Assembly: GCF_000383615.1 (NCBI RefSeq)
Contig: NZ_KB911583.1
Location: 1 to 64,000 of the forward strand
Source: Streptomyces canus 299MFChir4.1
Lineage (GTDB): Bacteria; Actinomycetota; Actinomycetes; Streptomycetales; Streptomycetaceae
DNA: 64,000 nucleotides
Direction: 5' to 3'
Below, piece by piece: positions 43,367 to 53,313 of the stretch. The notes under the pieces were generated by a model that saw only the letters and a list, made by a program, of their open reading frames with translations, did not search any database and was not told where the DNA came from. The first letter of the stretch is position 1; every line of letters begins with the position of its first letter. The position numbers were made by a program, and so were the translations under genes.

Positions 43367-45358
43367 ATGACAGCGACGACCGACGGAAGCACCGGGGCCC
43401 TGCCGCCCCGCGCTGCCGCGGCCAGCGAAACCCACCTCGACACCCCCGTGGCGGCCGGGATACAAGAAGCCGCCCTGCGTGCCGTCCAGCGCGCCACCGA
43501 CCACCTGCTCGCCCGGCAGGACGCCGAGGGCTGGTGGAAAGGCGACCTGGAGACCAACGTCACGATGGACGCCGAGGACCTGCTGCTCCGTCAGTTCCTC
43601 GGCATCCGCGACGAGTCGACCACCCGGGCCGCCGCCCAGTTCATCCGCGGCGAGCAGCGCGAGGACGGTACCTGGGCCAGCTTCTACGGCGGGCCCGGCG
43701 AACTCTCCACCACCGTCGAGGCGTACGTAGCCCTGCGCCTGGACGGCGACGCCCCGGACGCCCCGCACATGGCGAAGGCCTCCGCCTGGATCCGTGCCCA
43801 GGGCGGTATCGCCGCCGCCCGGGTGTTCACCCGGATCTGGCTCGCCCTGTTCGGCTGGTGGAAGTGGGAGGACCTGCCCGAACTCCCGCCGGAACTCATC
43901 TACTTCCCCAAGTGGGTCCCGCTCAACATCTACGACTTCGGCTGCTGGGCCCGCCAGACCATCGTCCCGCTGACGATCGTCTCCGCGAAGCGCCCGGTCC
44001 GGCCCGCGCCCTTCCCGCTCGACGAACTGCACACCGACCCGGCCGACCCGAACCCGGCCAAGCCCCTCGCCCCGGTGGCGAGTTGGGACGGCGCCTTCCA
44101 GCGGCTCGACAAGGCGATGCACCAGCTGCGCAAGGTCGCCCCGCGCAGACTCCGCAGAGCCGCGATGAACAGCGCGGCCCGCTGGATCATCGAACGGCAG
44201 GAGAACGACGGCTGCTGGGGCGGCATCCAGCCCCCGGCCGTGTACTCGGTGATCGCCCTGCACCTGCTCGGCTACGACCTCCAGCACCCGGTCATGCGGG
44301 CCGGTCTGGAGTCGCTGGACCGCTTCGCCATCTGGCGCGAGGACGGGTCCCGGATGATCGAGGCGTGCCAGTCGCCGGTGTGGGACACCTGCCTCGCCAC
44401 CATCGCGCTCGCCGACGCCGGCGTGCCCGCCGACCATCCGCAGCTCGTCAAGGCCGCGGACTGGATGCTCGGCGAGGAGATCGTGCGGCCCGGTGACTGG
44501 TCGGTCAAGCGGCCCGGGCTCCCGCCGGGCGGCTGGGCGTTCGAGTTCCACAACGACAACTACCCGGACATCGACGACACCGCCGAGGTCGTCCTCGCGC
44601 TGCGCCGGGTCAGGCACCACGACCCCGAGCGGGTGGAGAAGGCCATCGGGCGCGGGGTGCGCTGGAACCTCGGGATGCAGTCGAAGAACGGCGCCTGGGG
44701 CGCCTTCGACGTCGACAACACCAGTCCCTTCCCCAACCGGCTGCCGTTCTGCGACTTCGGCGAGGTCATCGACCCGCCGTCCGCCGATGTCACCGCCCAT
44801 GTGGTGGAGATGCTGGCCGTCGAGGGGCTCTCCCACGACCCGCGCACCCGGCGCGGCATCGAGTGGCTGCTCGCCGAACAGGAGCCGGACGGCTCGTGGT
44901 TCGGGCGCTGGGGCGTCAACTACATCTACGGCACCGGGTCGGTGGTGCCCGCCCTGACGGCCGCCGGACTGCCCGCCTCGCACCCGGCGATCCGGCGGGC
45001 GGTGGCCTGGCTGGAGAAGGTGCAGAACGACGACGGCGGCTGGGGCGAGGACCTGCGCTCCTACAAGTACGTCAAGGAGTGGAGCGGCCGCGGCGCCTCC
45101 ACGGCCTCGCAGACGGCCTGGGCGCTGATGGCGCTGCTGGCCGCGGGGGAGAAGGACTCCAAGGCCGTCGAGCGCGGCATCGAGTGGCTCGTGAGCACCC
45201 AGCTCGCGGACGGCTCCTGGGACGAGCCCTACTTCACCGGCACCGGCTTCCCCTGGGACTTCTCCATCAACTACCACCTCTACCGGCAGGTCTTCCCGCT
45301 CACCGCCCTGGGCCGTTACGTCCATGGAGAACCGTTCTCCCGGACCGAGGCCCTCTGA
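43367..45358 (+). CDS. shc: Squalene-hopene cyclase
   Basis: This 663-aa class II triterpene cyclase folds squalene into hopene at the membrane. The catalytic acid motif is DIDD at residues 401-404 (YPDIDDTAEV). Several QW repeats are visible, for example QDAEGWWKG, QREDGTWASF, QENDGCWGG, SKNGAWGAF, QEPDGSWFG, QNDDGGWGE and LADGSWDEP. A disordered, Ala-rich N-terminus of about 30 residues precedes the enzyme. Length is typical. The stop overlaps the hpnG start (TGATG). Confidence 0.96.
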   Translation: MTATTDGSTGALPPRAAAASETHLDTPVAAGIQEAALRAVQRATDHLLARQDAEGWWKGDLETNVTMDAEDLLLRQFLGIRDESTTRAAAQFIRGEQREDGTWASFYGGPGELSTTVEAYVALRLDGDAPDAPHMAKASAWIRAQGGIAAARVFTRIWLALFGWWKWEDLPELPPELIYFPKWVPLNIYDFGCWARQTIVPLTIVSAKRPVRPAPFPLDELHTDPADPNPAKPLAPVASWDGAFQRLDKAMHQLRKVAPRRLRRAAMNSAARWIIERQENDGCWGGIQPPAVYSVIALHLLGYDLQHPVMRAGLESLDRFAIWREDGSRMIEACQSPVWDTCLATIALADAGVPADHPQLVKAADWMLGEEIVRPGDWSVKRPGLPPGGWAFEFHNDNYPDIDDTAEVVLALRRVRHHDPERVEKAIGRGVRWNLGMQSKNGAWGAFDVDNTSPFPNRLPFCDFGEVIDPPSADVTAHVVEMLAVEGLSHDPRTRRGIEWLLAEQEPDGSWFGRWGVNYIYGTGSVVPALTAAGLPASHPAIRRAVAWLEKVQNDDGGWGEDLRSYKYVKEWSGRGASTASQTAWALMALLAAGEKDSKAVERGIEWLVSTQLADGSWDEPYFTGTGFPWDFSINYHLYRQVFPLTALGRYVHGEPFSRTEAL

Positions 45359-45999
45359 TGAGCACCCAGCCCGCCACCGCCCCGCTGCTGATCGCCTGCG
45401 CGCTCGGCATCGAGCATCTCGCCCTGCGCACCGGCGAGCGCGGCGGGGCCGGCGGGCCGGTCACCCTGCTCCGGACGGGCATGGGCCCCAAGGCGGCGCA
45501 GCGGTCCGTCACCCGGCGCCTGGCCGACCCGGCCCTCGCCGGGGCCGCCGTGCTGGCCACCGGCTTCTGCGCGGGCCTCGCCCCCGGGATGCACCCCGGC
45601 GACCTGGTCGTCGCCGAGGAGACCCGGGACCCGGACGGAACCGTTCCCTGCATGGAGACCGACCTGCTCGTCAAGGAGCTGGTACGGGCCGTGCCGGGAC
45701 GCACCGTGCACACCGGACCCCTCACCGGCTCCGATCACGTCGTCCGAGGTCACGAGCGGTCCGCGCTACTCGCGACCGGCGCGATCGCGGTCGACATGGA
45801 GTCCGCGGCCACGCTCCTGAGCGCCGTGCGCGCGGGCGAACGCCCTGTTGCGGCCGTCCGGGTGGTCGTGGACGCTCCACAACATGAACTCGTCCGGATC
45901 GGCACGGTACGCGGTGGAATATCAGCCTTCCGCGTTCTTCGTTCCGTCCTTCCCGCTTTCTATGAATGGCACCGTTCCTTGCTGCTCCCCAGGAGGTGA
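45358..45999 (+). CDS. hpnG: Adenosylhopane nucleosidase/phosphorylase HpnG
   Basis: This 213-aa member of the nucleoside phosphorylase (MTA/SAH nucleosidase) fold releases adenine from adenosylhopane to give ribosylhopane or its phosphate. Family marks are LLRTGMGPKAA in the phosphate/ribose loop, VLATGFCAGLAPGMHPGDLV and the purine-site GAIAVDMESAATLLSA (catalytic MES motif). The ATG overlaps the shc stop. The AGGAGGTGAG site for hpnH lies at and just before its stop codon. Confidence 0.9.
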   Translation: MSTQPATAPLLIACALGIEHLALRTGERGGAGGPVTLLRTGMGPKAAQRSVTRRLADPALAGAAVLATGFCAGLAPGMHPGDLVVAEETRDPDGTVPCMETDLLVKELVRAVPGRTVHTGPLTGSDHVVRGHERSALLATGAIAVDMESAATLLSAVRAGERPVAAVRVVVDAPQHELVRIGTVRGGISAFRVLRSVLPAFYEWHRSLLLPRR

Positions 46000-46004
46000 G
46001 CCAG

Positions 46005-47027
46005 ATGGCCATGCCGCTGCGTCAGTCCATCAAGGTCGCTACATACTTGGCCGAACAGAAGCTCCGCAAGCGGGACAAGTTCCCGTTGATCGTGGAGCTT
46101 GAGCCCCTCTTCGCGTGCAACCTCAAGTGCGAGGGCTGCGGCAAGATCCAGCATCCGGCGGGCGTGCTCAAGCAGCGCATGCCGGTGGCGCAGGCCGTCG
46201 GGGCGGTCCTTGAGTCCGGTGCGCCGATGGTGTCCATCGCCGGCGGTGAGCCGCTGATGCACCCTCAGATCGATGAGATCGTCCGGCAGTTGGTGGCGAA
46301 GAAGAAGTACGTCTTCCTCTGCACCAACGCCATGCTGCTGCGCAAGAAGATGGACAAGTTCACGCCCTCCCCCTACTTCGCCTTCGCCGTGCACATCGAC
46401 GGGCTGCGCGAGCGGCACGACGAGTCCGTTGCCAAGGAGGGCGTGTTCGACGAGGCGGTGGAGGCGATCAAGGAGGCCAAGCGGCGCGGCTTCCGGGTCA
46501 CCACCAACTCGACCTTCTTCAACACCGACACCCCGCAGACCATCATCGAGGTGCTCAACTTCCTCAACGACGACCTCAAGGTCGACGAGATGATGATCTC
46601 GCCCGCCTACGCCTACGAGAAGGCGCCCGACCAGGAACACTTCCTGGGTGTGGAGCAGACCCGTGAGCTGTTCAAGAAGGCCTTCGCGGGCGGCAACCGC
46701 AAGAAGTGGCGGCTCAACCACTCCCCGCTCTTCCTGGACTTCCTGGAGGGCAAGGTCGACTTCCCGTGCACGGCCTGGGCGATCCCGAACTACTCCCTGT
46801 TCGGCTGGCAGCGCCCCTGCTACCTGATGAGCGACGGGTACGTGCCGACGTACCGCGAACTCATCGAGGAGACCGACTGGGACAAGTACGGCCGCGGCAA
46901 GGATCCGCGCTGCGCCAACTGCATGGCGCACTGCGGCTACGAGCCCACGGCCGTCCTCGCCACCATGGGCTCGCTCAAGGAGTCGCTGCGCGCCATGCGC
47001 GAGACGGTCTCCGGAAACCGCGAGTAG
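46005..47027 (+). CDS. hpnH: Adenosyl-hopene transferase HpnH (radical SAM)
   Basis: This 340-aa radical SAM enzyme adds an adenosyl group to hopene. The iron-sulfur motif is Cys38-x3-Cys42-x2-Cys45 (CNLKCEGC), followed by [11 protein letters not shown] (the GGE SAM site). A C-terminal cysteine cluster ([13 protein letters not shown]) suggests an extra metal or SPASM-like site. The ATG at 46005 was chosen because a full AGGAGGTGAG site lies 5 bases upstream, one of the strongest in the window. Five bp after hpnG and 4 bp before ispG. Confidence 0.94.
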   Translation: MAMPLRQSIKVATYLAEQKLRKRDKFPLIVELEPLFACNLKCEGCGKIQHPAGVLKQRMPVAQAVGAVLESGAPMVSIAGGEPLMHPQIDEIVRQLVAKKKYVFLCTNAMLLRKKMDKFTPSPYFAFAVHIDGLRERHDESVAKEGVFDEAVEAIKEAKRRGFRVTTNSTFFNTDTPQTIIEVLNFLNDDLKVDEMMISPAYAYEKAPDQEHFLGVEQTRELFKKAFAGGNRKKWRLNHSPLFLDFLEGKVDFPCTAWAIPNYSLFGWQRPCYLMSDGYVPTYRELIEETDWDKYGRGKDPRCANCMAHCGYEPTAVLATMGSLKESLRAMRETVSGNRE

Positions 47028-47031
47028 CGCC

Positions 47032-48189
47032 ATGACCGCCATTCCCTTGGGCGTCCCCGAGGTACCGGTCCGGCCGATCGCCGAGCGGCGCGTGTCGCGG
47101 CAGATCCAGGTCGGGCCGGTGGCGGTCGGGGGCGGGGCCCCGGTGTCGGTGCAGTCGATGACGACGACCCGTACGTCCGACATCGGCGCCACCCTCCAGC
47201 AGATCGCCGAACTGACCGCGTCCGGCTGCCAGATCGTCCGTGTCGCCTGTCCCACGCAGGACGACGCGGACGCCCTCGCGACGATCGCCCGCAAGTCGCA
47301 GATCCCGGTGATCGCGGACATCCACTTCCAGCCCAAGTACGTGTTCGCGGCGATCGAGGCGGGCTGTGCGGCCGTACGCGTCAATCCCGGCAACATCAAG
47401 CAGTTCGACGACAAGGTCAAGGAGATCGCGCGGGCCGCGAATGACCACGGCACGCCGATCCGGATCGGGGTCAACGCCGGGTCGCTGGACCGGCGGCTGC
47501 TCCAGAAGTACGGCAGGGCGACTCCGGAGGCGCTGGTCGAATCGGCGCTGTGGGAAGCGTCGTTGTTCGAGGAGCACGGATTCCGGGACATCAAGATCTC
47601 CGTCAAGCACAACGACCCCGTGGTGATGGTGGCCGCCTACCAGCAGCTCGCCGAGCAGTGCGACTACCCGCTGCACCTGGGGGTCACGGAGGCCGGGCCC
47701 GCCTTCCAGGGGACGATCAAGTCAGCGGTGGCCTTCGGGGCGCTGCTGTCCAGGGGCATCGGCGACACCATCCGGGTGTCGCTGTCCGCCCCGCCCGTCG
47801 AGGAGGTCAAGGTCGGCATCCAGATCCTGGAGGCGCTGAACCTGCGGCAACGCCGGCTGGAGATCGTCTCGTGCCCGTCCTGCGGGCGCGCGCAGGTGGA
47901 CGTCTACAAGCTGGCGGACGAGGTCACGGCGGGTCTCGAAGGCATGGAAGTGCCTTTGCGGGTCGCGGTGATGGGGTGTGTGGTCAACGGTCCCGGCGAG
48001 GCACGGGAGGCGGACCTGGGGGTCGCCTCCGGCAACGGCAAGGGACAGATCTTCGTGAAGGGCGAGGTCATCAAGACCGTCCCGGAGTCGAAGATCGTGG
48101 AGACCCTCATCGAGGAGGCGATGAAGATCGCCGAACAGATGGAGCAGGACGGCGTCGCGTCGGGGGAGCCGGCCGTCACCGTGAGCTGA
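47032..48189 (+). CDS. ispG: 4-hydroxy-3-methylbut-2-enyl diphosphate synthase
   Basis: This 385-aa iron-sulfur enzyme of the MEP pathway converts MEcPP to HMBPP. The N-terminal TIM-barrel has [12 protein letters not shown] and the VRVNPGNI segment. The C-terminal domain holds the 4Fe-4S ligands in SCPSCGR and [11 protein letters not shown]. It is 4 bp after hpnH with no clear Shine-Dalgarno, so it probably depends on coupling. Streptomyces usually carry another ispG elsewhere, so this may be a copy dedicated to hopanoid supply; that cannot be checked here. Confidence 0.94.
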   Translation: MTAIPLGVPEVPVRPIAERRVSRQIQVGPVAVGGGAPVSVQSMTTTRTSDIGATLQQIAELTASGCQIVRVACPTQDDADALATIARKSQIPVIADIHFQPKYVFAAIEAGCAAVRVNPGNIKQFDDKVKEIARAANDHGTPIRIGVNAGSLDRRLLQKYGRATPEALVESALWEASLFEEHGFRDIKISVKHNDPVVMVAAYQQLAEQCDYPLHLGVTEAGPAFQGTIKSAVAFGALLSRGIGDTIRVSLSAPPVEEVKVGIQILEALNLRQRRLEIVSCPSCGRAQVDVYKLADEVTAGLEGMEVPLRVAVMGCVVNGPGEAREADLGVASGNGKGQIFVKGEVIKTVPESKIVETLIEEAMKIAEQMEQDGVASGEPAVTVS

Positions 48190-48216
48190 ACAGCACGGAC
48201 CGAAGGGGGCCCGAGC

Positions 48217-50115
48217 GTGACCATCTTGGAGAACATCCGGGGACCACGCGACCTGAAGGCGCTGTCCGAGTCGGATCTTGGTGAACTGTCCGAGGAGATC
48301 AGGGAGTTCCTGGTGCACGCGGTCGCCAGGACCGGCGGACACCTCGGGCCCAACCTGGGGGTGGTGGAACTGACCATCGCACTCCACCGGGTCTTCGAGT
48401 CGCCGGTCGACCGCATCGTGTGGGACACCGGCCATCAGAGCTATGTGCACAAGATCCTGACAGGGCGTCAGGACTTCTCCAAGCTGCGCGGCAAGGGCGG
48501 TCTGTCCGGCTACCCCTCCCGCGAGGAGTCCGAGCACGACATCGTCGAGAACAGCCACGCCTCCACCGCGCTCGGTTGGGCCGACGGGCTCGCCAAAGCC
48601 CACCAGGTGCAGGGCGAGAAGGGGCATGTCGTCGCGGTCATCGGCGACGGCGCGCTCACCGGCGGCATGGCCTGGGAGGCGCTGAACAACATCGCGGCCG
48701 CCAAGGACCGGCCGCTGATCATAGTCGTCAACGACAACGAGCGGTCGTACTCCCCGACCATCGGCGGCCTCGCCAACCATCTGGCCACCCTGCGCACGAC
48801 CGACAGTTACGAGAAGGTGCTCGCCTGGGGCAAGGACGTACTCCTGAAGACCCCAGTGATCGGCAACACCATCTACGAGTCGCTGCACGGCGCGAAGAAG
48901 GGCTTCAAGGACGCCTTCGCACCGCAGGGCATGTTCGAGGACCTCGGGCTGAAGTACGTCGGCCCGATCGACGGACACGACATCGGGGCCGTCGAGTCGG
49001 CGCTGCGGCGTGCGAAGCGTTTCCACGGGCCGGTGCTGATCCACTGCCTCACCGAGAAGGGGCGCGGCTACGAGCCCGCCCTCGCCCACGAGGAGGACCA
49101 CTTCCACACCGTCGGTGTGATGGACCCCCTCACCTGCGAGCCGCTCGCGCCGTCCAACGGGCCTTCCTGGACGTCGGTGTTCGGCGACGAGATCGTCGCG
49201 ATCGGGGAGGAGCGCGAGGACGTGGTGGCGATCACGGCGGCCATGCTGCACCCGGTGGGGCTCGGGAAGTTCGCCGCGCGTTTCCCGGACCGGGTGTGGG
49301 ACGTCGGCATCGCCGAGCAGCACGCGGCGGTCTCCGCGGCGGGTCTCGCCACGGGCGGGCTGCACCCGGTCGTCGCCGTGTACGCCACCTTCCTGAACCG
49401 GGCCTTCGACCAGCTCCTGATGGATGTCGCCCTGCACCGGTGCGGGGTCACGTTCGTCCTCGACCGGGCCGGGGTCACGGGAGTGGACGGGGCCTCCCAC
49501 AACGGCATGTGGGACATGTCGATCCTCCAGGTCGTGCCCGGACTGAGGATCGCCGCGCCCCGCGACGCCGGCCAGCTGCGGGCGCAGCTGCGGGAGGCCG
49601 TCGCCGTGGACGACGCGCCGACGCTGGTGCGGTTCCCGAAGGAGTCGGTGGGGCCCGTGGTCCCGGCCGTGGACCACGTGGGCGGCATGGACGTGCTCCA
49701 CCGCGGGGAGCGGCCCGAGGTGCTTCTCGTCGCCGTCGGCGTGATGGCGCCCGTCTGCCTCCAGGCCGCCGAGCTGCTGGAAGCGCGGGGCATCGACTGC
49801 ACGGTCGTGGACCCCCGTTGGGTCAAGCCCGTCGATCCCGCGCTGCCGGGCCTCGCGGCGGAGCATCGGCTGGTGGCCGTGGTCGAGGACAACAGCCGGG
49901 CCTCCGGAGTGGGCGCCGCGGTGGCGCTGGCGCTCGGGGACGCCGAGGTCGACGTGCCGGTACGGCGGTTCGGGATCCCGGAGCAGTTCCTCGCGCACGC
50001 CAAGCGGGGCGAGGTGCTCGCCGACATCGGTCTGACGCCGGTCGAGGTGGCGGGACGGATCAGCGCGAGCCTGGCCGTGAAGGCACAGGCCGACGTCAAG
50101 GAGACTGCTGAATGA
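48217..50115 (+). CDS. dxs: 1-deoxy-D-xylulose-5-phosphate synthase
   Basis: This 632-aa thiamine-diphosphate enzyme starts the MEP pathway from pyruvate and glyceraldehyde-3-phosphate. Markers are [17 protein letters not shown], the ThDP/Mg site [18 protein letters not shown] and the transketolase-type middle domain with [15 protein letters not shown]. The C-terminal domain has [14 protein letters not shown] start at 48217 after a purine stretch. Its stop overlaps the aminotransferase ATG (ATGA). As the committed step of the pathway, it lets this operon raise its own precursor supply. Confidence 0.95.
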   Translation: MTILENIRGPRDLKALSESDLGELSEEIREFLVHAVARTGGHLGPNLGVVELTIALHRVFESPVDRIVWDTGHQSYVHKILTGRQDFSKLRGKGGLSGYPSREESEHDIVENSHASTALGWADGLAKAHQVQGEKGHVVAVIGDGALTGGMAWEALNNIAAAKDRPLIIVVNDNERSYSPTIGGLANHLATLRTTDSYEKVLAWGKDVLLKTPVIGNTIYESLHGAKKGFKDAFAPQGMFEDLGLKYVGPIDGHDIGAVESALRRAKRFHGPVLIHCLTEKGRGYEPALAHEEDHFHTVGVMDPLTCEPLAPSNGPSWTSVFGDEIVAIGEEREDVVAITAAMLHPVGLGKFAARFPDRVWDVGIAEQHAAVSAAGLATGGLHPVVAVYATFLNRAFDQLLMDVALHRCGVTFVLDRAGVTGVDGASHNGMWDMSILQVVPGLRIAAPRDAGQLRAQLREAVAVDDAPTLVRFPKESVGPVVPAVDHVGGMDVLHRGERPEVLLVAVGVMAPVCLQAAELLEARGIDCTVVDPRWVKPVDPALPGLAAEHRLVAVVEDNSRASGVGAAVALALGDAEVDVPVRRFGIPEQFLAHAKRGEVLADIGLTPVEVAGRISASLAVKAQADVKETAE

Positions 50116-51497
50116 GCACGGAGTTCGACCTCGGCAGACTCCTGGCCGAGCGCGGAGCCGAGCGCTACGAGCTGCACGGCAGGTACCTGAACCACCAGCT
50201 CCCGCGCATGCTGCACACCATCGGCTTCGACAAGGTCTACGAGCGTGGCGAGGGCGCCTACTTCTGGGACGCGGACGGCAACGACTACCTGGACATGCTC
50301 GCCGGGTTCGGGGTGATGGGCCTCGGGCGCCACCACCCCGTCGTCCGCAAGGCACTGCACGACGTCCTCGACGCCTCGCTCGCCGACCTCACCCGCTTCG
50401 ACTGCCAGCCGCTGCCGGGGCTGCTGGCGGAGAAGCTGCTCACGTACAGCCCGCACCTGGACCGGGTGTTCTTCGGGAACAGCGGCACCGAGGCGGTGGA
50501 GACCGCGCTGAAGTTCGCCCGGTACGCCACCGGCAGGCCCCGCGTCCTGTACTGCGACCACGCCTTCCACGGGCTGACCACCGGGTCGCTGTCGGTCAAC
50601 GGCGAGTCCGGTTTCCGGGACGGATTCGCGCCCCTGCTGCCCGACACCGCCGTACCCCTCGGCGATCTCGACGCCCTGGCCCGGGAGCTGAAGAAGGGGG
50701 ACGTCGCCGCCCTGGTCGTCGAGCCGATCCAGGGCAAGGGCGTGCACGAGGCGCCGCCCGGGTATCTGCGCACCGCGCAGGAGCTGCTGCGCAGGCACAA
50801 GGCGCTGCTCATCGCCGACGAGGTGCAGACCGGGCTCGGGCGGACCGGGGACTTCTACGCCTACCAGCACGAGGACGGCGTCGAGCCCGACCTGGTGTGC
50901 GTGGCCAAGGCGCTCTCCGGAGGCTATGTCCCGGTCGGTGCCACCCTCGGCAAGGACTGGATCTTCAAGAAGGTCTACTCGTCGATGGACCGGGTACTGG
51001 TGCACTCGGCGAGCTTCGGATCAAACGCCCAGGCGATGGCGGCCGGGCTCGCCGTCCTGTCGGTCATGGAGAACGAGCAGATCGTCGCGAACGCCCGCGC
51101 CACCGGTGACCTGCTGCGGTCCCGGCTCGCAGCCCTGACCGACAAGTACGAACTGCTCGCCGACGTCCGCGGCCGGGGTCTGATGATCGGCATCGAGTTC
51201 GGCAGGCCGAAGTCGCTCAAGCTGCGCAGCCGCTGGACCATGCTCCAGGCCGCGCGCAAGGGCCTGTTCGCGCAGATGGTCGTCGTCCCGCTGCTCCAGC
51301 GGCACCGGATCCTCACCCAGGTCTCCGGCGACCACCTGGAGGTCATCAAGCTCATCCCGCCGCTCGTCGTCGGAGAGGCGGAGGTGGACCGGTTCGTGGA
51401 CGCCTTCACGGAGGTCATGGACGACGCGCACAGCGGCGGCGGACTGATGTGGGACTTCGGCAAGACGCTGGTGAAGCAGGCGGTGGCCAACCGGTAA
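50112..51497 (+). CDS. hpnO: Hopanoid aminotransferase HpnO (class III PLP enzyme)
   Basis: This 461-aa class III aminotransferase should convert ribosylhopane to aminobacteriohopanetriol. PLP contacts are [15 protein letters not shown] (phosphate loop), [12 protein letters not shown] (Asp) and Lys266 in [14 protein letters not shown] (Schiff base). The N-terminal 35 residues ([20 protein letters not shown]) are typical of the HpnO-type subgroup rather than ornithine aminotransferase. It overlaps dxs and ends the biosynthetic part of the operon. Function is inferred from the operon and family. Confidence 0.88.
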   Translation: MSTEFDLGRLLAERGAERYELHGRYLNHQLPRMLHTIGFDKVYERGEGAYFWDADGNDYLDMLAGFGVMGLGRHHPVVRKALHDVLDASLADLTRFDCQPLPGLLAEKLLTYSPHLDRVFFGNSGTEAVETALKFARYATGRPRVLYCDHAFHGLTTGSLSVNGESGFRDGFAPLLPDTAVPLGDLDALARELKKGDVAALVVEPIQGKGVHEAPPGYLRTAQELLRRHKALLIADEVQTGLGRTGDFYAYQHEDGVEPDLVCVAKALSGGYVPVGATLGKDWIFKKVYSSMDRVLVHSASFGSNAQAMAAGLAVLSVMENEQIVANARATGDLLRSRLAALTDKYELLADVRGRGLMIGIEFGRPKSLKLRSRWTMLQAARKGLFAQMVVVPLLQRHRILTQVSGDHLEVIKLIPPLVVGEAEVDRFVDAFTEVMDDAHSGGGLMWDFGKTLVKQAVANR

Positions 51498-51516
51498 CGG
51501 CCCGACCCGAAGGGTT

Positions 51517-51551
51517 TTGCCTCTGAGGCAAGAAATTTGCCGCAGAGGCAA
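51517..51551. promoter_or_regulatory. Two tandem TTGCCTCnGAGGCAA operators
   Basis: The first site, TTGCCTCTGAGGCAA (51517-51531), is a perfect palindrome around a central T. The second, TTGCCGCAGAGGCAA (51537-51551), differs by one half-site base. Centres are 20 bp apart, about two helical turns, so two dimers would bind the same DNA face. The pair lies 20 bp before the ATG of the XRE-cupin gene at 51572, consistent with autoregulation. Confidence 0.7.
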
Positions 51552-51571
51552 AGCTCCGGCTCAATGGAGGT

Positions 51572-52177
51572 ATGACCTCCCCGGAAGCCTTCACGGAGCT
51601 GCCCTCGGTGGCTCCCCAGCTTCGCGCCCTGCGCCGTCGCGCCTCCCTCACTCTGGAGGCCGCGGCCGGTGCCGCGGGGCTGTCGCCCGCCCATCTCTCG
51701 CGGCTGGAGACCGGACAGCGCCAGCCCTCGCTGCCGATGCTGCTCGCGCTCGCCCGTATCTACAGTACGACGGTCTCGGAACTGCTCGGCGAGACGGTCG
51801 CGGAGCGGGACGCCGTGGTGCGCTCCGCCGACATGGAACCGACCGTGGCGGGCGGCTGGACCTACTTCCAGGCGGGCGCGGCCGGCCGTGGCATGCAGGC
51901 CCTGCGCGTGCAGGTCCCGCACGGCTCCCAGGGCGACATCGTGCGGGTGCACCCCGGCGAGGAATGGCTGTACGTCCTCAAGGGACGGCTCAGACTCCGC
52001 CTCGGGGACGCCACGCACCGGCTCGGCCCGGGCGACAGCGCGCACTTCGACTCGCTGACCCCGCACCGCATCGCCGCCCAGGATCCCGACGGTGTCGAGC
52101 TCCTGTTCGTCCACACCCTGTTGCAGAGTCCCACGGCCACGCTGTGCCTGGGCCCCATCCCTGGAGAGACGCCATGA
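51572..52177 (+). CDS. XRE-family regulator with C-terminal cupin domain
   Basis: This 201-aa protein has an N-terminal HTH (LRALRRRASLTLEAAAGAAG, then LSPAHLSRLETGQRQPSLPM; residues about 16-55). A cupin barrel follows (VRVHPGEEWLYVLKGRLRLR ... HRLGPGDSAHFDSLTPH), the MltR/PuuR-like ligand-sensing design. It follows hpnO by 74 bp with its own palindromic operators, so it may have its own promoter, and could also control the hopanoid genes. The stop overlaps the small DUF6126-type gene (ATGA). Ligand unknown. Confidence 0.88.
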   Translation: MTSPEAFTELPSVAPQLRALRRRASLTLEAAAGAAGLSPAHLSRLETGQRQPSLPMLLALARIYSTTVSELLGETVAERDAVVRSADMEPTVAGGWTYFQAGAAGRGMQALRVQVPHGSQGDIVRVHPGEEWLYVLKGRLRLRLGDATHRLGPGDSAHFDSLTPHRIAAQDPDGVELLFVHTLLQSPTATLCLGPIPGETP

Positions 52178-52296
52178 GTGACATGGAGGAGAAGTTCCCC
52201 CGCGCCCTGTGGGTGCGCCTCATCATCTACCTCGCCGTCGGCCACGTCTTCGCGGCCTTCATCTACTTCCTCTTCGCGGTGGGAGCCGGGCAGTAG
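52174..52296 (+). CDS. DUF6126-type small membrane protein, 40 aa
   Basis: The sequence begins MSDMEEKFPRALWVRLIIYL and continues AVGHVFAAFIYFLFAVGAGQ. A short acidic head is followed by one long hydrophobic helix covering almost the rest of the protein. It matches the small family I remember as DUF6126, which regularly follows XRE-cupin regulators. The ATG overlaps the regulator stop, so the two are coupled. A membrane partner or signal-relay role for the regulator is possible but unproven. Its end is 12 bp from the convergent phosphatase gene. Confidence 0.75.
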   Translation: MSDMEEKFPRALWVRLIIYLAVGHVFAAFIYFLFAVGAGQ

Positions 52297-52308
52297 CGGC
52301 CGCACGGC

Positions 52309-53106
52309 TCACTCGAGCAGGCGCTCCCGCAGCCGCTCGCGGATCTCGGGAGTCAGGCCGAGGCCCTCTCGGAGATACGCGTCGACCCCGCCCCACGTCT
52401 CCTCGATCGTCTCGAAGGCCGCCTCCAGATACTCGGCGCGCGCCTCGAACAGGGGGCTGAGCAGCTCCATGACCTCGGGGGAGTAGGCGTCGGCGGAGGT
52501 GCTGGTGCGGCGCACCTTGTAGCGGCGGTGCTTGGCGTTCGACTCCAGGTAGTCGGCGACGATCGCCTCGCGCTCCACCCCGAGGGCGAGCAGGGTCACG
52601 GCGACGGACAGGCCCGCGCGGTCCTTGCCGGCCGCGCAGTGCATGAGGGCGGGCGCGCTGTCCTCCGCGAGGGAACGCAGCACCTGGGAGTGCTCGCCGG
52701 TGCGCTCCTTGATCATCGTGCGGTAGGAGTTGGTCATGCGCTCCGCGGCCTTGCCGTCACCGAGGAGCTCGCGCAGCTGCTCTATATCGCCGTCGCGGAC
52801 CATCTTCCAGAACCAGGTGCCCTCGGCGGGATCGCTCAGCGGCAGGTTCACATTGGTGACGCCCGGCAGGTCGACGTCGGGGCCCTCCAGCTTCTGGTCC
52901 GCCGCGTTGCGGAAGTCGAAGATCGTGTGCAGGCCCAGGGAGGCCAGGAAAGCCGCGTCCTCCTCGGTCGCGTGCGCGAGGTGACCGCTGCGGAACAGCA
53001 TTCCGTGCCGCACCCGCCGCCCGTCCGCCGTCGGCAGTCCGCCCACGTCACGGAAGTTGCGGACACCTGCCAGTTCGGGTTCGGTCGACGGGATCTGCTG
53101 CGTCAC
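52309..53106 (-). CDS. Tyrosine-protein phosphatase (PtpB/DUF1525-type dual-specificity fold)
   Basis: This 265-aa protein has the P-loop HCAAGKDR with nucleophile Cys157 and Arg163. The typical start is GVRNFRDVGGLPTADGRRVR (about 14-33), followed by LFRSGHLAHAT and TIFDFRN. The layout matches mycobacterial PtpB-like phosphatases acting on phosphotyrosine, phosphoserine/threonine or phosphoinositides. The GTG at 53106 follows GGAGGAG. The gene is divergent from the alpha-galactosidase, and two DnaA-box sequences lie in the space between. Confidence 0.88.
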   Translation of the reverse strand: MTQQIPSTEPELAGVRNFRDVGGLPTADGRRVRHGMLFRSGHLAHATEEDAAFLASLGLHTIFDFRNAADQKLEGPDVDLPGVTNVNLPLSDPAEGTWFWKMVRDGDIEQLRELLGDGKAAERMTNSYRTMIKERTGEHSQVLRSLAEDSAPALMHCAAGKDRAGLSVAVTLLALGVEREAIVADYLESNAKHRRYKVRRTSTSADAYSPEVMELLSPLFEARAEYLEAAFETIEETWGGVDAYLREGLGLTPEIRERLRERLLE

Positions 53107-53194
53107 GGGGGCTCCTCCCAGCCGGGCTCCGCCGACGCGGCTCGTCGACGGGGCACGTCCTCGACGATACGACATGGGTTCCTGGGCCAATGAG

Positions 53195-53203
53195 TTGTCC
53201 ACA
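53195..53203 (+). promoter_or_regulatory. DnaA box TTGTCCACA (1)
   Basis: This is an exact match to TTGTCCACA, the preferred DnaA box of Streptomyces oriC. It lies in the divergent region between the phosphatase and alpha-galactosidase genes, 92 bp from the phosphatase start. Confidence 0.55.
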
Positions 53204-53217
53204 GGGCCGGCAATGAC

Positions 53218-53226
53218 TTGTCCACA
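53218..53226 (+). promoter_or_regulatory. DnaA box TTGTCCACA (2)
   Basis: A second exact TTGTCCACA in the same orientation starts 23 bp after the first. Both are embedded in a longer shared TTGTCCACAG. Downstream, GCACCTGTTG is also directly repeated (53275-53294), just before the galactosidase ribosome site. Confidence 0.55.
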
Positions 53227-53313
53227 GCCGTTGCAACCAGCGCTGTCCGCCCTTGATGATGTTGGGGCCTGAGTGCACCTGTTGGCACCTGTTCGGATCT
53301 GTGAGGAAGCACC

